This document shows, one piece after another, positions 49,026-59,800 of a stretch of DNA of 64,000 nucleotides (its first letter is position 1; every line of letters starts with the position of its first letter). The translations under genes were made by a program, and so were the position numbers. Where the stretch lies: NCBI GenBank assembly GCA_034670405.1, contig JAXDDX010000004.1:5314001-5378000 (forward strand), read 5' to 3'. The stretch is from Hoplostethus atlanticus. Lineage: Eukaryota; Chordata; Actinopteri; Trachichthyiformes; Trachichthyidae. The notes beneath the pieces were generated by a model. The model saw only the letters and a program-made list of their open reading frames with translations. It was not told where the DNA came from and did no database searches.

Positions 49026-52000
49026 TCACTCTGTGGACTCTGGGGTTATCTGCAGTCGAAGCAACTCCGGGCCTCTCTGCACCAGCATGGTGATGTTGTT
49101 GCTGCTACGGACGGCCTGGTAGATCTCCTCTGAGGTGTTCACCTCGGCACCGTTGAGCTCCACCACAATGTCTCCTGGCAGCATGCCAGCTCTGAATGGA
49201 GGCGATTACAGTACAGTGGGTTAGCAGCAATTCATACATGAGATGCTGAATACCTATCCTACTGTATCTACAATGTCCATGCAATATGAAAAGATCTGTA
49301 ATAGAGGGTTCCTACACATCATTTTTCATTCATTCATTTTCCATACCCACTTTGAGAATAAATTCCAGCACCTTCCAATCGCTGTTCCAATTAAATTATC
49401 AATTACCAATATGAAAAAAAAACATTCTGGCCACAGTTTCAGAGCCCCACTACAACCAGGAATGTCTCTTCTATCTGGGGCCACATTGCGGTTCTTTGTT
49501 TATTAAAGTCCTTCAGTACACTTTTGCCATTTGTGTATACACTGGTTGAACTTTCCCAGCTTGATGACTGTAAAAGACAAATTCCCTGCATGGACCAACA
49601 AATCCTCATTCATCATTCACTCATCTGTTTTGTTGCGCCTACCTGTTGGCCGGGGAGCCCACGATAACCCTGTGGATCAGGATCCCGTGTGTCACGTCGG
49701 GGAAGCTAGGGTCTCTCAACTTCAACTCAGCAATGATGCTGAAGCCAAGGGACAAAACAAGAACACACCCAAACTTAAATGAGAGCACAGTTCAGCGGTT
49801 CCATAACTAGACTACACACATACACATTTAAGCGGTTACCTGGCATTCAGGGTCAGCATCATGACACCGATGTACCGCCGCTTGGTCTCCGTCTCGCCAA
49901 ACCAGGACTCTGGGAGAGTGTAGGGAGAGTAGAAATCTTTTTAAAAGTTTATTTTATGGAATTTCTTGTTTATTCGATCATATACAGTGGAGAGATACAG
50001 AAAATATGAAAGCCCCAACCTTCCATTGGATATTGCCGTTTACAGTATAATGATAGAGCCTGATTTTCATTCTTATTCTCCTGCAAACAGGAAATATGCT
50101 TAACGCGGCAGGACTTCAAAGCCGCCGTACTTGTCATTCTTGCCGTTCTTACTTTTTTTCTCTGCTGCTTTATCGAGGAAGAGTCTCACGCGATCAGAGG
50201 GGATGGCGAAGGAGATCCCTGCAGTGACCTTCATGGTGTTTATACCGATGACTTCACCATCCTGATGAGATAAGAGATGAGATGCACTTAATACTTTAAC
50301 AAAGTACTTTATAGATGTGCACCCATACCTTATTTGGCTGACGAGAACTTTAATATGAGTACTTGCCAATTCCGAGTACTAAAACTTTACTGACCCTGGC
50401 AATCCTACATGAAATCTTTGAAATTATTATATTTGAAAAACTTTCATAGTGTTATTCTAATCAAATGTCACCCCCCTTTCTGTATTCATGGTGGAATTAG
50501 TTATTGATCATTTCAGTATCATCAAACAGCACTATAATAGTATTCATTAATTAGTTTCTAGTTAAGTTTTATTAACCAGTGGTGTGCTGATAATACTCCA
50601 AAATGTATTTCATTTACTTTCACATCCAAAAAGGGATCACAGTGTATATACTGTATAACAACAAACAAAAAGCTGCAAAAAGCATCAATTTGTATTCAAA
50701 ACTTCAAGGTTCTGTCATGTAACATTAATAATTGTACATAAATGTATCATTGTAAAATCCCCTGTTCCTTGTTCTTCCAATGTTACACGTCACAGCAATC
50801 TGAACAGGTTCAATGGCTCAACTGGTTCAATGGCTTCTTTTGAATCCGATGACTAACATGGAAACGGGATGAGTGACTCACCAAGTTAATCAGGGGACCT
50901 CCAGAATTCCCAAACTGCAAGACATAAATTAGTCACACATTAGTTCCTGATCTATCACTACACTTCTCATGTGTCATCTCCAGCGCACAGTCTAGCTACA
51001 TTTTAAACTAAGCTAAATTTGCCAGCAGCCAATGCCTTCACTTATTACTTTAAGTGAACACATGGAAGCTGTAATTCCGACCTACTAACTGGGAATTTCC
51101 GACTTCTGACTATGACTGGAACACAGGATTAACCTTAGACTCAGAAATATTTTATATCCTCAAAACATGAACAGGCACATACATACACTCAATATAGCAC
51201 ATGACAAAATACTGACATCGATAGCAGCGTCAGTCTGGATGTAGTCCATGTTGGAGTTGGACAGGCCGAGCTCTTTGCTGCATCTCTGTGCTGAGCTGAC
51301 GATGCCTGATGTGATCGTGTTCCGGAGTGCAAACGGGCTGCCCATGGCAACCACAAACTCCCCTTGTCGAATATCAGAGGACCGACCAAGGGTGAGAGTG
51401 GGCAAAGGATGCTACACATCAGGGGAGAGAGGGAGAGGGAGAGGGAGAGAGAGGGAGAGAGAGAGAGAACTGTCAACTCAACAGCACATGCTCATAGATC
51501 AATACTTCCAGTTTGTTCTATTTGTATCTACATCCTATTCTTTACTGTTGCAATGATCCAATTTCCCTACAAGGAATCATTTGTGTTTCTTACCTTACTG
51601 TCCCATGGAAAGAGATATGAAACAAACCTTTATGTTTGCTGTCAAATAGCAACATACAATTCCCAGAGCAGAGAGTATGGCAGGACCATTGCTCACCTTG
51701 GCAGTGATTTTGATGGTGGCAATGTCTGCCACTTGATCAACATCTTGCACAGTGGCATGGTACGTCTCTCCATTGGTGAGCTTCACACGGACACCTTTTT
51801 TGTTGGCCACAACATGGGCATTGGTGACGATGAGACCATCGTTACTGATAATGAAACCAGAGCCATTGGATACAGGGACTTCCCTTCCAGAAAATGGGTG
51901 CCTGCATCAGTAAAAACAGGGGTTAACTTTTTCAGCCTGGGCCTAAGATTTATAATTTGGGTTTATGAGTTGTGAACTAATTTCAGCCACCAACCCCTAG

Positions 52001-52655
52001 TTGAATAAACCAGACAAGGCAGATGGATCAGAAGCTACCAATTAATCCTGACTAACTTGGTAAAATTAACTAACTAACTAAGTAACTAACTAGAATAAAT
52101 GACTACTTTAAGATATTTTAGTTCTTTATTATGAAATGTAATATGCCTTATTCCCCCTTCTGTACTTATTCAGCCAACTTACCTGCCTACAATTTCAATG
52201 TACACGACAGCTGGAGTGGATTTTTCGACTACATCTGCAATAAAGTTGTATTTAAAGCGGGGGCTGTCAGGTTTGTAGGGAGACGCGCACTGGGCTGATC
52301 GCAGAATATGTTCAAGAACCGACCCAGAAAATGATGCTCTCTTGTCGCTCACTTGTTCGTCGTTTTTACTGTCCAAAAGTGCTACACCACAAAGTCCCAA
52401 ACCAACGGCCACTGACTTGAGGAAACTCCCCCGGCCCCTGGTACTACTGCCCTGACCACCTCCTGCCTTCCATGTAGGAGCTCTTCTGTCAATGCATGCA
52501 GTTCCGTCGCTGCCTTTTGTCCTTTTGTCACATATCAAAACGGACGACACTCGGTCAACAGTTCTTTCGGCCACAGAGTTAAAACCACGTCTCTGATCTC
52601 GAGTGTGCCTCCTGAGGAACGAGAACAAACAACGATTGACAACATGTGAGGCCAT
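49026..52655 (-). CDS. htra2: Serine protease HtrA2/Omi, mitochondrial, complete
   Basis: Mitochondrial intermembrane-space quality-control protease; in mammals the processed form also binds IAPs. Eight exons in transcript order: 52655-52183, 51901-51697, 51411-51217, 50914-50882, 50261-50153, 49909-49840, 49738-49643, 49191-49026 (stop TGA). All borders are GT/AG and phases join: 448 aa, human 458. An Arg-rich N-terminus without acidic residues in the first 18 positions fits a mitochondrial presequence; a hydrophobic anchor lies at about 79-95. [10 protein letters not shown] starts the mature protease at 136. Catalytic triad: His187 (TNAHVV), Asp217 (VADIAT), Ser295 (GNSGGP), each exactly 11 less than in human. 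A C-terminal PDZ domain lies at about 350-445. Exon 4 has only 33 bp yet carries the nucleophile. The AVPS IAP-binding tetrapeptide of human is not at the aligned place; CASPY is there instead. Not HTRA1/3/4: the IGFBP/Kazal region is absent. Confidence 0.96.
51421..51469. repeat. GA-rich tract beside htra2 exon 3
   Basis: Purine repeat on +, so on the htra2 strand it is a CT-rich polypyrimidine tract ending about 10 bases before the exon 3 acceptor TAG. It probably serves splicing. Confidence 0.8.
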
Positions 52656-53878
52656 GTTGCATCACTCCAGTGACAGCTTCGGTAGTTTTTAAACAGCGAA
52701 ACAACGTTTTGTATTGAGATACGATGGGGCTTTGTAAGAACCGTCCGCTTTATATCAATCGTAAAATTCACGCAGCGTGTATGAGTGAAATCACAACACG
52801 ATTACTTCCTTGGGATCTCAACGTTGTCCACGGCAGACATCAGGCAAAGTTATCTGTGAGACAGCAGGTTATGAACTCCGAATCGATCCCGGAAGTTGGT
52901 TTGGGTTTTGAACATGCGCAGTAGAAGACACACTACGGGTGCACATTCAATGGCAGCAACGTTAAAAACACACGAAATTCATTTTTATATAATTTATCAT
53001 TTAACCCTTATTTTTTTATGTTCAAGATAACTGCACATTTGACCTCTAAAGTAACATTCTTCACCTTTGCACACAATTCTATAAATAATAATAATAAACT
53101 TTATTGTATAGCACTGCAAAGAAGAACTAGAGCAAATGCAAACAATAGCAGAAAGAACAAGCAATAACAAAAAGAGAGTAACCATAATGGACTACAAACA
53201 AAAAAGATGAAAATGTTAGCAGTTAAAAGCAAGTTCATAAGCCATCTATTTCTTTAAAAGAAAGCAATAAAATCTTAAATCTAGTGTAAATCAAGTGGAA
53301 GCCAATGCAAGTTGGCTGGTGTGCTCATCTAACTAAGGAAAACAGATTACATTTTGTGTGGACATGTACAAGCATGTATTATGTCGAACAAAACGGAAGT
53401 GACGCATACTATTTTCGGAAATGACGTAGTTTAATTTCGTCCAAAGGTAGCAGTGGTGAGAAATTCAAAATTTGCAGGCAAAAGCTAGCAGTCAATCTCA
53501 ACGGGATACAATTAGCCGACGACTCAGCGATTCCGACCAGCACCAAATATCTCATGTCGTATTGGTAACATCTGTTTTTTTTAAACTTATTTTTGTCTGA
53601 GGGAACCCGGGAGGTGAAATATATATGTTATTAGCTTATGAGTCAACTAACGTTAACTACGCTGTAACTTGACCCTGCTTCCGTAGTATATTGGCCAATG
53701 TTAACTGTACACTCAAGAAGAAGTCATGTGATGGCTAACAGTTATATCGTTATGACTTTTAAATTAGGTGTGGCGAAAAATAGATGAGACGAGGAACGGC
53801 AAGAATCGCAAAACGATAACAATACGGTAGTAGTCCTTGTTACTTGCCTCGTTTGCATTAACTAAAAGTAAGGGTATC
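52656..53878. promoter_or_regulatory. Bidirectional upstream region of htra2 and mis18bp1
   Basis: The two start codons are 1.22 kb apart and point away from each other. The interval must hold both promoters and 5' UTRs, and possibly a non-coding first exon of mis18bp1 near 53460-53640. A CCAAT box (TTGGCCAATG at about 53691) and several CG dinucleotides are present; no TATA box at a convincing place. An AATAATAATAATAAACTTTATTG motif at about 53081-53106 is a retroposon-tail fragment. Confidence 0.5.
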
Positions 53879-56800
53879 ATGTTGACGTCATCGAAATATA
53901 ATGCCCGAATCAGCGAAAGAGTAGCATACAAAGACTCTGTACCTTTAAAAATGAACCCGTACAATACAATCACACCAGGCAAAGACTTAATATGGCAGCT
54001 GAAGGCAAACCGGGACCGCACGATTTACATCCCACCTGAGAACAGAGGATTACCTTCAATAACAACTCAAGATGCACTAAATGTCGCAAGTCACGTGGAG
54101 TCCACAATGATGGACGATGGGTCTTCGGTTTGTGGAGATCCAGTCTCTTTTCCCTTCCTGAAAAGCATGGAATCGCGTGACCATCCACTGCAACACACCC
54201 AGGCCCACTTTGAATCTCCTGCCAAGGTGTTTGCTAAGCTGAAATCCAAAGTTCAGAGAAGCATGGTGTGTGTGAAGGAGGGGCTCCAAACTGAGAAAGA
54301 TATGCTCTCTAGAGTTAAGGAGAATCAGGGAGCAGCATTCAACTCTCCTAGGAAGGGGAAAGGGAACATTTGGACAATTGAAAATATCAAGGAGACTCAG
54401 AGGTGTAATGTTTATCATGATGAAGCTGAGGCCCTGACTCTCTCACTTACACCATCTCCAAAGAAAAGCCAGAACTATATATTCTCTGACTTAAGCTGCA
54501 AACCTCTACAGGAAATGTCTCCTATGAAGGACATAGGACATTCTTTCAAGCCAAGAAATGGATACACACTGACAAAGCGACCTGTCCTGGAACCAACAGA
54601 TGTGCCATATCCCCTTATTTTGGTCAATTCAGATCAAACTCTGAGACCACCCCCTCTTTTCAGAGACTTGGATGTCTTTAAGAGGCCCTACAAAACTCCA
54701 ATAAAGGGTCAGCCATCTAATTTGTCTACAGAAGATGGCACTGGGTCACACGTCCACAGTAAGTTCTCACTGATTCCTTTAATTAAAGTTAACGCGCACA
54801 CACACACAAAGCCTAAGTCAACCAGACAGATGTCACTAATTCACTGATTTGTTTCACTGTTTGAACAGAGGCATATGTTTCTCTGGACAAACTTCCTCTG
54901 ATGTCCCCAGCCAAGATGTTTGCTCACATGAAGGAGAGGGAGAGGAAGAGAAAGTGGGAGCAGCAAGAGTTTTACAAAGTCAGCAGCAATACAAGGAAGC
55001 TCAGCAATGGAGGTGAGAATGTAGTGAAAGAGTGGAACATCTGCACCTTATGAAATTGTATTAGCTGATTAAAATCACTGATGTGGGTCCAGCAAATTAT
55101 GGTGCACCCATATTTTTGTCAGTTGTATTCGGGCCTTTTTCATTTGCCAACACACAGAGTTAATATTCCTTGTGTTGTTTGGATGAGCACCTATGGGAGT
55201 TGGTGAGGCCAGGGTTGCATGCTGGGGCTACCACAGGGGTACCTCCCTTTACAGAGGTTTTGTTGAATAAAGCCCTCTAAGACTTACACCTACAGTAGTT
55301 CACAATATTTCACCCAATAATTTCTAATGTTACTATTGGTCTCAGCAACAAACTCCCAATTGCATGGCTGACCCTCTTTAAATCGCCTGCCCTGCAGTTC
55401 AGAAACCCAATTTAAGTTTTACCCCGTTGTGGGAGACTAACATTTCCCAGATTATGTTTTAACGAATGCAGCATTTTGAAATGTAAGGAGTCATAAGTCC
55501 ATGCTCATAGCTTGTCTCTCTGTGTATCATGTCTTTTCATAGGCCCCACCTGTCAGCCACAGGACAGGCTAACCTCCACTGCTTTAGGTGAGGATAACAC
55601 TCACAACGACTCGAGCGTGGATGTTTTTGGCAGTGTTCCAGGAAGTTCATTTCCTGCCAACCAGTCAGAGATGAACCCATGCAGGCCTGATGCCACTGAT
55701 AACCAATCAGAGACTGATCCCAGTGATGACGTGTCGCCTCCAGCCGTAAAACGACGTCAAATCCTGGTAGAAGACCCGCTCCTTCACGACTCACTAGAGA
55801 CCTCCACCTTGAAGAAACGTGAGACAATGTTCATTCATCAACATCATTGCTACTCTTTTGTCAGTGAAACAACATTCATTCTCGCTTCCTCATTTTAGGG
55901 AATTGATTCGCTTGTTCAACCACCCCCATTAATTCCTTCACTCACTCATTTAGCTTTATTTGACTTCTCTGGCAGCATAAGGCTGTGGTCAGTCTGACAG
56001 ACATCACTAATGTTTTCTGCTCTCACTCTTTGAACAGAGTGTTATGTTCATCTGACAAAAGTTCCTCTGATGTCCTCAGCCAAGATGTTTGCTCACATGA
56101 AGGAGAGGCAGCAGCAAGAGGCTTACAAAGGCAGCAGCAGCACAAGGGAACACAGAAATGGGGGTGAGTGGGTGTGAGAAATGTTGAATCCAGCAAAGCA
56201 CTGTGCACCAGAATTAAGTTTCTCTTCTGCTATTTATGTATTTTAGCCTAGTTCTTGTTTTGGTTTACCCATGTTGCATAGCATGATGAGTGGAGTACAA
56301 AATCCAATCGTCATGTTCGTCATGTTCATCATGTTCGTCATGTTTCCAATTTCAAGTCATGTTTCCTGTTTGTTTTTAAAAATGTAATGATTATTTGTTT
56401 TTCTCTATAGGTCATAGCTGTCCGTCTCGGGACAGCCCAGCCACCACAACATTCGATAGGGGTGTGCTGGAGGATGACACATCCTTGAATGCTGGTGGAA
56501 ATCCTTCAGGAAGGGCATTTCCTGTCAACCGTTCCCAGTTGGAGGTGGCTGACAGCCAATCAGATATTGATCCTAGTGATGACGTCCTGCTCCCCCCTCT
56601 GAAATCACGACCTGCTCTGGTAGAAGACCCACTTGTCATTGATTCGCCACGCATCGCCTTCCCAAAGAAACGCGAGGCTGTGTTCAAGCGCAACACACGG
56701 CCCTCCAACGTGAGTAGAACCTGAGTTAAGAAATAAATGCTTTATTTTATGGTCAATTTTAGACTAGAACTAGATATCAACAATGCACAATTTTCCTTAT

Positions 56801-59800
56801 TGAGTTTGTGTTTCTCTCTGTCTGACAGGCAACAGAGGTTTATCTCATGAAGTGGTCGATGAAATGTAATCGTAATGGCCTGTATGTTGATGGAATCCAC
56901 AGGTAAGTGCAGTTGGAAACTATAACATGACCAAACTCTTTAGGTGTTTTGTTAGGTGTGAGAGGTTTCCATAGAGAAAAAAGAAAAAAGTTTGTAATTT
57001 TGATAGAAAAGCGAGAGTTAACTTAACTACTTACACCTAACCATAGTTCTCTGATACAGTGTAATGCACGATTTCTTTCTAGGTCTTAATCTTCGGTGCA
57101 ATTAACTTGAATACTGCTTTTTCTCCAAGGGAAGACAATATTCCATGGCACAGTAACATCATTGTGGAGAGGGTTTCTAAGTCTGTGCTGAAGACTGTCT
57201 CTGGAAGGACTTACATCTTGGTTGGCAAGATGAACAAGGACGTTGATTCTGGTAAACCAGTAGCACAATGAGGATATTATGAACATTCACGACAGTAAGA
57301 CAAGCTTATGCTGATACTAAATACGGTATGCACTAATATTTGTTGCGGTTGCTTTTGTCTTTTCCTTTGCAGAGTTGCCAAAGTGGCTTTTGAGGAAGTT
57401 TGTTTATGGTTTCCCTCCAAACTGGAAGATGTATTATGAGAAGTTTCTGTCAGAGTCAAGAGAGTAAGATTATTAATTTCAATCCATGGATATCTAAAGT
57501 GATTGATATTGAGTGGAAACCGTATCTACAAATACTTAGTTTGTTGCTTGTTACCAATATGAGGTTTTCTGATGAACTATTTTTTGTTTGTTTGTTTTGA
57601 CATTAGTAATCCCAGCATGCAAGCAGAGAGGAGCAGTAAAGGGAGAGGCACAGTGGCCTGGCCAGCGTCTGAGAAACCCGCCACCAACATCTATTTGAAA
57701 TGGCTTGGGCCCAGGCCTTTAAAGACACGTAAGTACAGGACAAATGCTCCAGAACTCGATTCAGTTGACTAATACAATACATGTCCAGGAATACTCTGTC
57801 TTTGTGACATGGATGCAGAGACACTGACAAATTAGGTTCAGTACATACTGACACACATGGTGCAAGGACAACCCGACCTCATGCTGTGCAAAGGGACATT
57901 GCAAGAAGTCAGTGGAAGGTAGACTATATGTGTCTCCTGTCCTACCTCCGTCATTCATGGGGGTTTAGGGATCTATAGTTCCTACTAGTGTTTTTGTTTG
58001 TTACTCACATTATTTATTTTTATTAAAATTAAATGATGTATTGGAAGCCAGTGCAGAATAAGTAATGCAATAGTTAGTTTTTTTAAATTTTAATTCTACT
58101 TATTCTCTCCTTAGCTGTTTCCTGTCCTCCTACCACCTCCTCTTTGCCCAGTGATACGAAAGTGTCTCGAAGTGGTCGGGTGATTAAGCCACCTCTAGAG
58201 TATTGGAAAGGAGGGCGGGTCACCCTGGACGCCAACATGAACGTCACCATCCATGACGGTTATGATACCACCATCTGCAAAGCCTGTAAGCATCCAATGA
58301 TACGTTCACATGGATCACACAATAGTCCAGAATGTAATGAGTCTGTCTGGTCACCCTTCTCTGCAAATTGATCAGATCAAACGATATAGTAGCACTTGAC
58401 ACTCAACAATGTGGCGATGGTTTATTTCTACATCTTGCAGCAGGTCACTTCACCGGTCTCCAGAAGGCCGTCACAGAGACCTACCAGGGTGTTCCTGCCC
58501 TGCAATGAAGGTAAAGATACAGAAATACTGCAGTTCTACTACTGTGTGAGTTGTTGTTGTTGTTGTTGTTGTTGTTGTTAGGTGCATGCTTACAAAGTGC
58601 CCTCTATTTCCAGGCTCTAGTAGCAACAATGAGTCATCTGTACCCCTGAGGAAGGTCAAGACCTCACACCGCAAACGTAACAGAGCCAAGGCCAACCTTG
58701 AGAAGAAGTCCTCCAATCAACTTGAACTTCCTGAGGAGGCACTGACCAGTCACATTAACAGTCCCGAAGAATGGTGTGGCATAACCACAAGGTCCAGCCA
58801 AAGGTGTCGAGTCACACAGACAACCTCTTATACAGATCGTGTCCCTCAACCTCAAGTTCAGCCCAATCAGAGCTCAAAACTGTGGTCAAAAAAACTGAAT
58901 TGCCATCATGACACCGGCACCTCCCCTGTGAGTGTGTTGCTGAGGAAACCGAATATGCCAGCACCCGCTGAACCTCCCACAGTTGATGATAAAGCATCAA
59001 CATCAGGGGACGAGTTTTCCATTACCAGGAAGAAGAGGGGAAGGGAGGTGCACAGGAGATGGGACAGGAAGGTTCCTAAAAAGTCACAGCCAAGTCACTT
59101 GTCTCCACCGAGTCAGCCAGCGAGTTCCTCAGAGGACAGCGGGAGGGCATTAAGGAAGAGAACCGCTGTTTCAAGAACGAGTGACGCTGCGCAGAAATCG
59201 AAGGTGCATAAACAAAACAAATGCAACAAAACATCGCCACCTCCAAAGCCTGCACCCAGGCTGATCCAGTCCAGCAAGAAAAGCAACAAGGGAAACAAAA
59301 GTGTAAGCAGTAACAAAGTGATTACACAAGAGAAAGATGAAGACGAGTGGACTGAGTCAGAGCTTCTGAGGCTGCAAGAGTAAGTTTCATATTCTCACAG
59401 GACAATAAACCTTTTACAGAATTGGAGTAATGCATTCTGTATCATAACTCTTTATCTCAATACTCTGTGTGTGCTTGTGAATGTCGTTCTGTGTTTTCTA
59501 GGGCTGTGACCTCCTGCCCGAAGCACATGGGGAGCTACTGGGTAAATGTGGCCATGATGGTTGGTACACGCTCTGCAGAAGAGTGCCAGAAACAGCACAC
59601 ATCCCAGGGGATCTTCCAGGCCCCCACTAAGAGACCCAAGAAATCCAAAAAGGGGGAAACGATAAAAGAGCCAGGTAGTGAGGTTCACTGGTTTATGTTT
59701 GCATTGGGATGTACAGTACTGTGCAAACTAGGCACCCTAGATTTTTCTAAATACAAATTTGGTCTTAGTTGTTTGTGTGTGTTAGTGTGTCAGAATTTTT

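Noticed and set aside
51364-51975. 203-codon frame on the + strand opposite htra2
   Set aside because: It is antisense to htra2 exons 2 and 3 and reads through their introns; low-complexity Glu-Arg comes from the GA tract.
53837-53878. Longer mis18bp1 N-terminus from 53837
   Set aside because: The first codon there is TTG, not ATG. The first in-frame ATG is 53879, and it gives an N-terminus consistent with the human protein.
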